Shown here piece after piece: positions 25,938 through 34,278 of a stretch of DNA of 64,000 nt. The stretch lies in assembly GCF_030908625.1 (NCBI RefSeq), contig NZ_CP133133.1, forward strand, positions 496,001-560,000, read 5' to 3'. Position numbers and translations under genes: made by a program. The notes under the pieces are model-generated. The model was not told where the DNA came from, made no database searches, and saw only the letters and a program-made list of their open reading frames with translations. This stretch comes from Paludicola sp. MB14-C6 (GTDB lineage Bacteria > Bacillota > Clostridia > Oscillospirales > Ruminococcaceae). The first letter of the stretch is position 1, and each line of letters starts with the position of its first letter.

Positions 25938-26255
25938 CTATTCGCCATACCACATAAACTTTTTTAAATCTACTTTAGTTTCGTCTATAAAAGAAACTCC
26001 TTCGATTTGAAGCAATTCTACTTGACGATTTGCTCCGCCAAAAGCAAAAGCGGAGGAAACCTCGCCAAAACGGTTTACTACTCTATGACATGGTATTGTT
26101 TTTGGATCAGGATTGCTATGAAGTGCATAGCCGACTACTCTTGATAATCTTGAATTTCCAACAAGAAGCGCAATTTGACCATAAGTGCAAACTTTTCCTT
26201 TTGGTATTTTACGAACGACTTCATATATTCTTTGAAACGTATTTGTATTTTTCAT
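25938..26255 (-). CDS. MGMT/alkyltransferase-family DNA-binding protein
   Basis: 105 residues, corresponding only to the C-terminal DNA-binding domain of O6-alkylguanine-DNA alkyltransferase. The active-site motif PCHR is intact (Cys56 in TIPCHRVVNRFG), unlike ATL proteins, which replace the Cys. GKVCTYGQIALLVGNSRLSRVVGYALHSNP is the helix-turn-helix and arginine-finger region. It may repair alkylated bases or flag them for excision; small PCHR proteins are little studied. It is transcribed away from the fucosidase gene. Confidence 0.85.
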   Translation of the reverse strand: MKNTNTFQRIYEVVRKIPKGKVCTYGQIALLVGNSRLSRVVGYALHSNPDPKTIPCHRVVNRFGEVSSAFAFGGANRQVELLQIEGVSFIDETKVDLKKFMWYGE

Positions 26256-26354
26256 AATTACTCACCCCAATATATTATATTTTATCATAACATAATTTAC
26301 AATATATGTATAGTGTTTTACAACAAATGCAAAGAAAAAACAACAAATATTAAA

Positions 26355-26382
26355 TTGTATTTGTATTCTTATATGATATAAT
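26355..26382 (+). promoter_or_regulatory. Promoter of the fucosidase gene
   Basis: TTGTAT (26355-26360) is followed after 16 bases by TATAAT (26377-26382), about 35 bp before the start codon. Confidence 0.5.
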
Positions 26383-26415
26383 GAGCTTATAAATATTACT
26401 TTAGGAGTGATTTGG

Positions 26416-27714
26416 ATGTTTGACAAAGAGCAATACTCAAAAAGAATTGAATGGTATAAAAACGCAAGATTCGGTATGTTCATTCATTGGGGCATATATG
26501 CAATTCCTGCACGTGGTGAATGGGTTCGCAACCAAGAAGAAATAAGCGTTGAAGATTACCAGCAATTTTTCGATGAATTCAATCCTCAAGACTATAATCC
26601 AAAAGAATGGGCTAAAATTTGCAAAAATGCAGGTATGAAATACGCTGTATTGACTGCAAAACACCACGATGGCTTTTGCCTATTCGATTCAAAATTAACG
26701 GACTATAAATCAACTAACACAAAATGTGGCAGAGATTTAGTTGCAGAATATTTAGCAGCTTTCCGTGAAGAAGGAATCAAGGTTGGATTATATTATTCCC
26801 TTTTAGATTGGCACCATGAAGATTATCCGCATTACGGTGATATGCATCATCCTATGCGTAATAATGTTGCATTGAAAGACAAGGTACATAACTTTGATAA
26901 CTACCTAGATTACATGCACGGACAAGTAAAAGAGCTTTGTACTAATTACGGTCAAATCGATATTATGTGGTTTGATTTCTCTTACGGCGATATGCGTGCT
27001 GAAAAATGGCGTGCAACAGAGCTTGTTAACATGATTCGCAGCTATCAGCCAAATGTTATTATTGATAACCGTTTAGAAGTTAGCGGCGAAGGATTTGGCT
27101 CACTTGCAACCAATAATCCAACGGTTTACAGCGGCGATTTTGTTAGCCCAGAACAAATAATCCCACCAAATGGCTTATTAACCGATGCCGGTGAACCATT
27201 AACATGGGAAGCATGCATTACAATGAATAATAACTGGGGATATAATGCAAAAGATACCAACTATAAACCTGCAAGCACAGTAATTAAAAAGCTAGTGGAA
27301 TGTGTAAGCAAGGGTGGCAATATGCTCATTAACGTTGGTCCTGATGCAAATGGTAGAATTCCAAACCAATCAATTGCAATCTTAAGTGAAGTAGGCAATT
27401 GGATGAAACTCAACCATGATAGTATTTACAATTGCGGTATTGCTACTATTGCGAAACCTGAAAATGGTCGAATCACTCGAAATGGCAATAAAATATATTA
27501 TCACATCCTTGAAAATTCGATTGGTAGTGTTCCTCTTTACGGAATAAAACGTGAAGAAGTAGCGAAAATACGTTTATTGTGTGACGGAAGTGAACTAAAA
27601 CCAGTTGAAAGCTGGATTGTAAATAACTATCCTGAAATAGTCTTTGTTGATATCAGTTCTACACCATATCTACCTGACAGTATCGATACTGTAGTTGAAG
27701 TTACATTAAAATAG
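26416..27714 (+). CDS. Alpha-L-fucosidase, GH29 family
   Basis: 432 residues with no signal peptide, so cytoplasmic. An in-frame GTG at 26407 is not preferred because AGGAG (26403-26407) is spaced 8 bases from the ATG at 26416. The GH29 (beta/alpha)8 barrel is evident: NARFGMFIHWGIYAIP (17-31), AKHHDGFCLFDSK (81-93), VGLYYSLLDWHHEDYP and DIMWFDFSYG with nucleophile Asp187. A short C-terminal beta domain follows. It would release terminal fucose from small imported oligosaccharides. No transporter is adjacent, and a terminator follows directly, so it is monocistronic. Confidence 0.93.
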   Translation: MFDKEQYSKRIEWYKNARFGMFIHWGIYAIPARGEWVRNQEEISVEDYQQFFDEFNPQDYNPKEWAKICKNAGMKYAVLTAKHHDGFCLFDSKLTDYKSTNTKCGRDLVAEYLAAFREEGIKVGLYYSLLDWHHEDYPHYGDMHHPMRNNVALKDKVHNFDNYLDYMHGQVKELCTNYGQIDIMWFDFSYGDMRAEKWRATELVNMIRSYQPNVIIDNRLEVSGEGFGSLATNNPTVYSGDFVSPEQIIPPNGLLTDAGEPLTWEACITMNNNWGYNAKDTNYKPASTVIKKLVECVSKGGNMLINVGPDANGRIPNQSIAILSEVGNWMKLNHDSIYNCGIATIAKPENGRITRNGNKIYYHILENSIGSVPLYGIKREEVAKIRLLCDGSELKPVESWIVNNYPEIVFVDISSTPYLPDSIDTVVEVTLK

Positions 27715-27717
27715 CAT

Positions 27718-27762
27718 AAAATAACTCCTCTGATTAACTACATAATCAGAGGAGTTATTTTT
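27718..27762. terminator. Bidirectional terminator between fucosidase and MgtC-like gene
   Basis: AAATAACTCCTCTGATTA pairs with TAATCAGAGGAGTTATTT, followed by TTTT on the plus strand. It separates converging genes. Confidence 0.88.
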
Positions 27763-27767
27763 TATAC

Positions 27768-28457
27768 CTACATCTCTTCAATAAAGTTTATTCCTTCAAT
27801 TTCACTTAATAAGCTCAATACATGAGAATGCTCCATGCGGCGTGGTAAATACAATGTCATTAAAGCGGAAATTGTCGTTTCACCGGGTACTTTACTTTTG
27901 GTTAATTCTAAATTAGATGATCTCATTTCCCGTATTCTAATTTCGGATAAAAAGCCAGAAACATATTGAATATCTTGAAATTCTATGTATAGCTCCATTA
28001 CTTTTGAATGTTGATAAGCCCATTTATCGACATTATTTAATACAGTCATAACTAAAAAAATCAAACCGCAAGCTGCAATTGCAGGAAGATAATATCCTGC
28101 ACCAATTGCCAATCCCATACATGCAGATGCCCAAAGTCCTGCGGCTGTTGTTAAACCTTTAATTTGCTTATTACCGGTTATGATAATTGTACCAACGCCA
28201 AGGAAACCAATTCCACTTACTACTTGTGCTGCGATTCTTGTTGGATCTTGACCAGGGCTATATTCCATTACAATAAATATATTTGTCAGCATTACAAGAG
28301 CAGAACCCATACAAACTAAAATATGTGTTCTAAAACCTGCTGCTTGACGCCTTCTTCCACGTTCAATACCAATAATACCTCCACAAATGACTGCTAATAA
28401 CAATCTAACAATAATTGACCATGTATTCAGTTGTGACAGATATTCTAATAACTTCAT
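27768..28457 (-). CDS. MgtC/SapB-family membrane protein
   Basis: 229 residues from the ATG preceded by AAAAGGGGAATAGAC; an upstream in-frame ATG at 28475 would add MKRGID without a good ribosome binding site. Four or five transmembrane helices carry the MgtC signature: GGIIGIERGRRRQAAGFRTHILVCMGSALVML, IAAQVVSGIGFLGVGTII, and GLTTAAGLWASACMGLAIGAGYY. The soluble C-terminal domain (about 140-229) resembles an ACT-like fold. MgtC proteins influence Mg2+ homeostasis and ATP synthase in pathogens; the biochemical role in Clostridia is not settled. Confidence 0.9.
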   Translation of the reverse strand: MKLLEYLSQLNTWSIIVRLLLAVICGGIIGIERGRRRQAAGFRTHILVCMGSALVMLTNIFIVMEYSPGQDPTRIAAQVVSGIGFLGVGTIIITGNKQIKGLTTAAGLWASACMGLAIGAGYYLPAIAACGLIFLVMTVLNNVDKWAYQHSKVMELYIEFQDIQYVSGFLSEIRIREMRSSNLELTKSKVPGETTISALMTLYLPRRMEHSHVLSLLSEIEGINFIEEM

Positions 28458-28582
28458 GTCTATTCCCCTTTTCATTGTCTTATCTTATTATATAAATATG
28501 CAAGAACTGTATGCATTTTTCCAATATATATGTTGATAATAATACTACAAAGCCAAAGAAAAATCAAGGAAGAGGGATATTT

Positions 28583-28744
28583 ATGCTAAAAAAGCGAAAA
28601 CGAAATAAAACAAAATCTGAAAATGATCCATTAGTGGTATCAATGAGTAATCATAAACCCGATAAATCTGATCCAAACGGAAGTTATACAGGCGTTCCCG
28701 TAGACATAAACGAAGCACCAACACAAGATGCTGATGACTTATAA
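28583..28744 (+). CDS. Small basic-acidic conserved protein (53 aa)
   Basis: 53 residues. The ATG at 28583 follows GGAAGAGGG; a longer in-frame reading from 28511 lacks a ribosome binding site. The N-terminus is strongly basic (MLKKRKRNKTKSEN) and the C-terminus acidic (DPNGSYTGVPVDINEAPTQDADDL). The DPNGSYTGVP...P-QDADDL ending appears in short proteins of many Clostridia from memory, but no function is known. No membrane segment or cysteine is present. A strong terminator follows, supporting expression as an independent gene. Confidence 0.65.
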   Translation: MLKKRKRNKTKSENDPLVVSMSNHKPDKSDPNGSYTGVPVDINEAPTQDADDL

Positions 28745-28756
28745 ATGCAGTTGATA

Positions 28757-28810
28757 AATTCCATTATTTGCAGTATAATCAAAGTGCAAATAATGGAATT
28801 TTGTTTTTTA
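28757..28810 (+). terminator. Terminator after the small protein gene
   Basis: AATTCCATTATTTGCA pairs with TGCAAATAATGGAATT, followed by TTGTTTTTTA. Confidence 0.88.
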
Positions 28811-28862
28811 TAGTGATTTTTTCTAATATGATAATTATTGCTATCAATTTGGAGGTTTCAGT

Positions 28863-29291
28863 TTGAAGAAGATTTATATAATTGCACTCACCATTTTCAT
28901 TATATTTGGCTGCATGAATTGTAATTCTAATATACAAACAAATTATTATGTAAAACCCGTTATCAGTACAAATACTGCTGGAATTTATTTTGAAAAAACG
29001 AAAGTAGAGTATATGGTTCATATTTATAATGGTAAAAAGAATGTTGAAGATATTGCATCTGCTACATTTTCTGAGAATGAACAGTATAAGAATCTTATTT
29101 ACCACAAAAGCATATCAAAAATAGAAACTGTTTTAAAAGATAATCAATATTTTGCACTCATTAGCGGAACAATTACGATTAAAGCAAATGCTAAAGATAA
29201 AACAAGTCTTGATGCACTTAGCCCATTTTTAGATAATATTACGTTAACAGACAAAGATGGAAAAGCAGATATCTATACTTTAAATATTTAA
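28863..29291 (+). CDS. Putative lipoprotein, unknown function
   Basis: 142 residues from a TTG start with GGAGG spaced 9 bases upstream. A hydrophobic signal (KKIYIIALTIFIIFGCMNC) has two possible lipobox cysteines, at residues 18 and 21. The mature part contains lysine-rich, beta-prone sequence (YMVHIYNGKKNVEDIASATF; FALISGTITIKANAKDKTSLDALSPFLDNITLTDKDG) that resembles a single small immunoglobulin-like or TonB-plug-free beta domain, but no family is recognised. It is a single-gene unit bounded by terminators. Confidence 0.65.
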   Translation: MKKIYIIALTIFIIFGCMNCNSNIQTNYYVKPVISTNTAGIYFEKTKVEYMVHIYNGKKNVEDIASATFSENEQYKNLIYHKSISKIETVLKDNQYFALISGTITIKANAKDKTSLDALSPFLDNITLTDKDGKADIYTLNI

Positions 29292-29299
29292 CTTATTAT

Positions 29300-29328
29300 A
29301 AATCGCCTTAAATAAGGCGATTTTTTTG
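29300..29328 (+). terminator. Terminator after lipoprotein gene
   Basis: AAATCGCCTTA and TAAGGCGATTT form a stem with a 2-base loop, followed by a T-run. It insulates the hydGF unit from the gene before. Confidence 0.88.
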
Positions 29329-29337
29329 TTATAGTTC

Positions 29338-29366
29338 TTGTTGTTTCTTATCGAAAGTGATATAAT
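29338..29366 (+). promoter_or_regulatory. Promoter of hydG-hydF
   Basis: TTGTTG (29338-29343), 17 bases, then TATAAT (29361-29366). The roughly 130-base leader before the hydG ATG contains a hairpin, ACTTGTCTGT with ACAGATAAGT (near 29440-29470), of unknown function. Confidence 0.55.
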
Positions 29367-29502
29367 AAAGTAGATAAAAATGGTATACAAATAACAAGCT
29401 TATACATTTTTGAGATGTTTTATCAACTTATTATTTTGTTACTTGTCTGTACACATACTAATACAGATAAGTATTAACCATATGGAAGGATATGTAGTAA
29501 AC

Positions 29503-30915
29503 ATGTATAATAGCAAATCAAAAATAGCAACAGAATTTATTGATCACCAAGAAATTTTAGCAACATTAGAGTATGCAAAGCAAAACAAAAACAACTTACC
29601 ATTAATTGAAACCATTCTTGAAAAAGCAGCTACCTTAAAAGGATTAACTTATAAAGAAGCAATTGTTTTATTAGAATGTGATTCTGAAGAAATTATGCAA
29701 AAGATTTTCCATTTAGCTGAAACAATTAAGAAAAAGTTTTATGGAAATCGTATCGTTTTATTTGCACCTTTATATTTATCAAATTATTGCGTAAATGGTT
29801 GTCGATATTGCCCATACCATGCAAAAAATAAAACGATTCCAAGAAAACAGCTAACGCAAGAAGAGATTGTAAAAGAAGTGATTGCACTTCAAGATATGGG
29901 TCATAAACGTCTAGCATTAGAAACGGGAGAAGACCCAGAAAACTGTCCTTTAGAATATGTTTTAAAAAGTATTAAAACCATTTATTCCATTAAGCATAAA
30001 AACGGTGCCATTCGAAGAGTGAATGTAAACATTGCTGCTACTACAGTTGAAAATTACAGAAAACTAAAAGAAGCCGGAATTGGCACATATATTTTGTTCC
30101 AAGAAACTTATCACAAAGAAACTTATGAATACCTACATCCAACAGGGCCAAAACATAACTATGCATATCATACCGAAGCTATGGATAGAGCTATGGAAGG
30201 CGGTATTGATGATGTTGGAATTGGCGTTTTATTTGGATTAAACCTTTACAAGTATGATTTTGTTGGCTTATTGATGCATGCGCAACATCTTGAAGATACA
30301 AATGGAGTTGGCCCTCATACGATTAGTGTTCCTCGAATTCGTCCGGCAGACGATGTAGACGTTAAAGATTATTCTAATGCCATTCCCGATGAAATTTTCA
30401 AAAAGATAGTTGCTATTTTAAGAATAGCTGTTCCATATACCGGTATTATTGTTTCTACTCGTGAATCTGAAAAAACAAGAGCTGATGTTATTCGTTATGG
30501 CGTTTCACAAGTAAGTGGCGGTTCTAAAACAAGCGTTGGCGGATATGCTGATAGTAAAGAGGAGCATACCGAGCAATTTGAAGTAAGTGATAACCGATCA
30601 CTAGACGATATTGTAGGCTGGTTACTGGAACAAGGCTATATTCCAAGCTTCTGCACTGCTTGTTATCGTGAAGGCAGAACGGGTGACCGCTTTATGCGTC
30701 TTGTTAAAACAGGTCAAATTGCAAACGTGTGTCAAGCAAATGCACTAATGACTCTAAAAGAATATGCTGAGGACTATGCAAGTGAGCATACTGCCGAACT
30801 AGCACATAAACGAATTGAAGAAGAAATTCACAATATACCTAACCCAAAAGTAAAAGAAATTGTTATCGAAAACTTGCATAGTTTAGATGATGGTAAAAGA
30901 GATTTTCGATTCTAA
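29503..30915 (+). CDS. hydG: [FeFe]-hydrogenase H-cluster maturase HydG (radical SAM)
   Basis: 470 residues from the ATG at 29503. In-frame upstream starts would add residues absent from the family. HydG cleaves tyrosine with a radical SAM cluster to give the CO and CN- ligands of the H-cluster. The radical SAM motif is Cys96-x3-Cys100-x2-Cys103 (NYCVNGCRYCPYH). The second, C-terminal cluster motif is the exact CX2CX22C: Cys384, Cys387 (SFCTACYREGRTGDRFM) and Cys410. It is followed 15 bp later by hydF. HydE and the hydrogenase itself are not in the window. The organism therefore makes [FeFe]-hydrogenase and is anaerobic. Confidence 0.97.
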   Translation: MYNSKSKIATEFIDHQEILATLEYAKQNKNNLPLIETILEKAATLKGLTYKEAIVLLECDSEEIMQKIFHLAETIKKKFYGNRIVLFAPLYLSNYCVNGCRYCPYHAKNKTIPRKQLTQEEIVKEVIALQDMGHKRLALETGEDPENCPLEYVLKSIKTIYSIKHKNGAIRRVNVNIAATTVENYRKLKEAGIGTYILFQETYHKETYEYLHPTGPKHNYAYHTEAMDRAMEGGIDDVGIGVLFGLNLYKYDFVGLLMHAQHLEDTNGVGPHTISVPRIRPADDVDVKDYSNAIPDEIFKKIVAILRIAVPYTGIIVSTRESEKTRADVIRYGVSQVSGGSKTSVGGYADSKEEHTEQFEVSDNRSLDDIVGWLLEQGYIPSFCTACYREGRTGDRFMRLVKTGQIANVCQANALMTLKEYAEDYASEHTAELAHKRIEEEIHNIPNPKVKEIVIENLHSLDDGKRDFRF

Positions 30916-30930
30916 GAAAGGATTGATACT

Positions 30931-32121
30931 TTGAGTTTAAATAATACGCCAAGCGCAAACAGATTGCATATTGGAATTTTCGGAAAAAGGAATAGTGGCA
31001 AATCTTCCTTAATTAATGCTCTTACTAATCAAGACGTTGCTTTAGTGTCTAATATTGCAGGAACAACGACGGATCCTGTTTACAAAGCGATGGAAGTCCG
31101 CGGAATTGGTGCTTGTACCTTTATTGATACCGCTGGATTTGATGATGAGGGTGACCTTGGAAAGCTTCGTATTGATAAAACCAAGCAAGCTGTTTTAAAA
31201 ACAGAAATTGCAATTTTAGTATTTACGAATGTTGAAACAGCAATAGAGTATGAATGGTACTTACTTTTAAAAGAACATAATATTCCCGTTATTGCTGTTA
31301 TTAACAAGGCAGACTGCTTAAAAAATATTGAAATTATTTCCCAGACAATAAAAGAACAGTTTGAACTTAACCCAATTATAGTAAGTAGTGTTAATAGAAA
31401 CGGAATAGATGAAGTACTTATTGAATTAGTAAGAAATGTACCTGAAAGCTTTAACAATGACAGTATTACGAAGCACCTAGTCAATCAAGGCGATGTTGTT
31501 ATGCTAGTTATGCCGCAAGATAGTGAAGCTCCTAAAGGACGTCTCATTCTTCCTCAAGTGCAAACCACTCGTGATTTATTGGATAATCAATGTATCATCA
31601 TTAGTGTAACACCTGAGCAAATGCCAAACGCTATCCATTCCTTAAAAGAACCACCTAAACTGATTATTACCGATTCCCAAGCATTCCAAGCAGTTTATAA
31701 AATGACGCCTAAAGAAAGCAAGCTTACTTCATTTTCTGTGCTGTTTGCGGCACACAAGGGCGATTTACCTACCTTCATTGATGGTGCAAATGCCATAGAT
31801 AAGCTAAACGCTAACTCAAAGGTTTTGATTGCTGAAGCTTGCACACATGCTCCACTATCAGAAGATATTGGAAGAGTGAAAATACCAATGCTGCTGCGCA
31901 AAAAATATGGACAAAGCTTACAGATTGATATTGTAAGTGGAGTTGACTTTCCTGATGATGTTACAGCTTACGATTTAATTGTGCATTGTGGTGGCTGTAT
32001 GTTTAACAAAAAGTATTTGCTGTCCCGAATTGAGCGAGCAAAAAGCTCTGGTGTACCAATTACGAATTATGGTGTTTTACTTGCTAAGTTAAACGGTATT
32101 TTAGATAAAATAACAATGTAA
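30931..32121 (+). CDS. hydF: [FeFe]-hydrogenase maturation GTPase HydF
   Basis: 396 residues from a TTG start with AGAAAGGATTG upstream. HydF is the scaffold on which the 2Fe subcluster is assembled before transfer to the hydrogenase. The N-terminal GTPase domain has GKRNSGKSS (18-26), a switch I Thr-rich segment AGTTTDP and DTAGF (66-70), with NKAD for base recognition. The C-terminal Fe-S site is Cys304-Thr-His306 and His352-Cys353-x2-Cys356 (VHCGGCM), the family's CxH...HCxxC motif. Co-transcribed with hydG, and followed by a terminator. Confidence 0.97.
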   Translation: MSLNNTPSANRLHIGIFGKRNSGKSSLINALTNQDVALVSNIAGTTTDPVYKAMEVRGIGACTFIDTAGFDDEGDLGKLRIDKTKQAVLKTEIAILVFTNVETAIEYEWYLLLKEHNIPVIAVINKADCLKNIEIISQTIKEQFELNPIIVSSVNRNGIDEVLIELVRNVPESFNNDSITKHLVNQGDVVMLVMPQDSEAPKGRLILPQVQTTRDLLDNQCIIISVTPEQMPNAIHSLKEPPKLIITDSQAFQAVYKMTPKESKLTSFSVLFAAHKGDLPTFIDGANAIDKLNANSKVLIAEACTHAPLSEDIGRVKIPMLLRKKYGQSLQIDIVSGVDFPDDVTAYDLIVHCGGCMFNKKYLLSRIERAKSSGVPITNYGVLLAKLNGILDKITM

Positions 32122-32133
32122 TATACAAACTGC

Positions 32134-32162
32134 AAAAGAGCTCGCCAAAAGCGAGCTCTTTT
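32134..32162. terminator. Terminator after hydF
   Basis: AAAAGAGCTCGC and GCGAGCTCTTTT pair perfectly across 5 bases. It lies between hydF and the converging minus-strand gene and can act in both directions. Confidence 0.88.
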
Positions 32163-32164
32163 CA

Positions 32165-33238
32165 TTATATTGATTGTAAATTAACTATTTTATATCCTTT
32201 ATCCTGTTTCATAATAGATACCTTATATTTTGTTGGAAAAGTTCTTTTTATTTTCTTTTCTTCCTTTGAAACAATATAATCAAAAGATACCGTTGTTGAA
32301 AAGCAAGTATCAGAATATATTAGTGTTTCATTTGCTTTTTCATTTGCAAAAGCTGTACTATCATGGCTAATATACCATGAATTATCAAAATAGCGTATTG
32401 ATTTATAATAACTCGAGTCCTTGACTAAATATTGAGAAAATTCAGAAAAAGGAGCATCTTTTGAAATATAATGTGCATATGCTTTAGACGCTTTTAACGC
32501 AAACTCTTCAACTTGCTTTTTTACATCTGATTTAGCATATAAAGTTATAAAAACGTTATTATTTTTTTTATTTAAAATATACTCTTGTGGAGTTAATCCT
32601 TGTACTGTAATCTTAGGTTCATATAAAAATCCACTAACTTCATATGTAACAAGCTGAGGAATGAGAGTTGCGCTCTCTAGCGTTTGAAAGCATGCTACTG
32701 GCTCTTTTATTTTCGTCTTTTCTTGTTCCGATAATAAAGTCCCATTTACTTGAATTTGTGCATTCGCAGGTGCCGTTATCTTCATTGATTTTAAAGGCAA
32801 TATTTGCTTTATGGTATAAGCATCAATTCCAAACTCTTTTTTTTGAGCCTTTTTAGATAACTCTAAGCCAATCTTTTTTGTTTCAATCCCACTAACAGTG
32901 TAATTAAGCTTTTCACCATTTTCAGATTCTTGAATTACTTTCAAATTTGAAAAATCTGTTCCAAGCATATCATACATATATTGTCGGTAATCTTGAGAAG
33001 TTAAAAACTTAGAGGAAGTTATCCCCACTTGCTTCATAGCTAATTCAATATCACCTTGTTCAATAGATTTAAGAAAACTGCTAATATAGTGTTGCGGGGT
33101 ATTATTTTCATATTCTACTAAATAAGACCACAGTCCTACTAATAACCCACTCATAATCATGATACAGACAATAACCGTTATCATGATAGCTAAAAAGAGT
33201 TTATTTTTTAATAAGTTCTTTATTGCAAAAACCCCCAT
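32165..33238 (-). CDS. Membrane-anchored extracytoplasmic protein, unknown function
   Basis: 357 residues from the ATG at 33238, 12 bp after the stop of the glycosidase gene. A longer reading from 33310 overlaps that gene and is not preferred, though no ideal ribosome binding site is seen for either. One transmembrane helix (KLFLAIMITVIVCIMIMSGLLVGLW, about 13-37) is followed by a large extracytoplasmic part. Residues near 45-130 (SFLKSIEQGDIELAMKQVGI) look like an NTF2/TcaA-like stalk domain, and PANAQIQVNGTLLSEQEK near 180 resembles the small beta domains of TcaA-type wall-stress proteins. This is only a resemblance. Last gene of the PIG-L/NAGPA operon. Confidence 0.65.
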   Translation of the reverse strand: MGVFAIKNLLKNKLFLAIMITVIVCIMIMSGLLVGLWSYLVEYENNTPQHYISSFLKSIEQGDIELAMKQVGITSSKFLTSQDYRQYMYDMLGTDFSNLKVIQESENGEKLNYTVSGIETKKIGLELSKKAQKKEFGIDAYTIKQILPLKSMKITAPANAQIQVNGTLLSEQEKTKIKEPVACFQTLESATLIPQLVTYEVSGFLYEPKITVQGLTPQEYILNKKNNNVFITLYAKSDVKKQVEEFALKASKAYAHYISKDAPFSEFSQYLVKDSSYYKSIRYFDNSWYISHDSTAFANEKANETLIYSDTCFSTTVSFDYIVSKEEKKIKRTFPTKYKVSIMKQDKGYKIVNLQSI

Positions 33239-33249
33239 GTAAAACGAAT

Positions 33250-34266
33250 TTATTTTGGTAAAACCCCAAATCCACTTGGTATTTTTCGTGGACCGTATAA
33301 TGATGCACAAGTTGTAATTAACTCATTGTTATAATACAACATGGAGGAGGAACCTCCATCCAAATTGCCCGCATTTACCGCTTCAAACTTTTGCATAACT
33401 TCAACTAAGTCTTTGAAATTCGCTCCAAGACTATGAGGTTGTCGACCATCAATTACAAGTAATAATACTGATCCATCTTTTCGCTGTCCTATAGCTGTTC
33501 TAGGATTTAATCCCCCGCTGCTACCACTTGTTTTTATTGGATTTGAATTTACAATAAGAGCAGGACCGAAGCTTACAGCATCACGAATTTTTCGTTCTTT
33601 CATTTCCGCTGATGTCATATTTCCTACATGTAATATGTTTTTATTATCAAACCCAATTATATTAACAGCACTGGTACGATGATCGCCATACAAAAACACA
33701 CCGTTTCGAATAACCGTTCCTAACGGTATGCCACCATTTCCAACGCCATTTTCATCGACAAAGCCGCCACCATTTATTCCAGCCACAGCATTGACTTTTT
33801 TCATCAACTTATCGAGCTTTTCGCCTTCTTTATCTTCTCCATATTCATCAGGAGAAATAACAACTACTCTTGAAGGATCTTTTACAATCATCATTTTTCC
33901 TTTATATGTTGGCCCAACAACATCTACTACTTCAATCTCTTTCTGATTAGGTTTTGGTTGATCTGTTTGAACGATAGTAGTAGCAACATCCGTTACTTCA
34001 TTGGATTCAATTACGCTATTGGCTTGTTTAATTTGGTCAATTTGTTGATTGGATAAATACATAGGTGGAAAAATTTTTGCAAAACTTGTTTCCATACACG
34101 TAACAACAAATAAATCTCTGGCAGCTTTCGACGGTCCTTTCATAATAACTGCCATTGCGCTAAACAAAAAAATAATAGTAAAAACTAAAACAATTCCAAC
34201 AATAATAAGAATATTTCTTATTATGTGGCGTTTTTTACGCTCTACGCCTACTGCTGCATATTTCAA
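33250..34266 (-). CDS. NAGPA-type phosphodiester glycosidase family protein
   Basis: 338 residues. One N-terminal transmembrane helix (about 17-38) anchors an extracytoplasmic domain of the phosphodiester alpha-GlcNAcase (NAGPA) family, often named exopolysaccharide biosynthesis protein. Family blocks are NAVAGINGGGFVDENG (about 165-180), GIPLGTVIRNG, NPRTAIGQRKDGSVLLLVIDGRQPHSLGANFKDL (about 250-285) and AVNAGNLDGGSSSMLYYNNELI (about 295-318), which contains the catalytic-site Asp/Gly/Ser cluster. It probably trims or modifies a sugar-phosphate linkage in a wall polymer or glycan. It follows the PIG-L gene by 12 bp. Confidence 0.87.
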   Translation of the reverse strand: MKYAAVGVERKKRHIIRNILIIVGIVLVFTIIFLFSAMAVIMKGPSKAARDLFVVTCMETSFAKIFPPMYLSNQQIDQIKQANSVIESNEVTDVATTIVQTDQPKPNQKEIEVVDVVGPTYKGKMMIVKDPSRVVVISPDEYGEDKEGEKLDKLMKKVNAVAGINGGGFVDENGVGNGGIPLGTVIRNGVFLYGDHRTSAVNIIGFDNKNILHVGNMTSAEMKERKIRDAVSFGPALIVNSNPIKTSGSSGGLNPRTAIGQRKDGSVLLLVIDGRQPHSLGANFKDLVEVMQKFEAVNAGNLDGGSSSMLYYNNELITTCASLYGPRKIPSGFGVLPK

Positions 34267-34278
34267 ATGCTATCTCCC

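Noticed and set aside
28779..29105. 108-codon minus-strand frame opposite the lipoprotein gene
   Set aside because: The plus-strand gene has a good ribosome binding site, signal peptide and terminator; the antisense frame has none.
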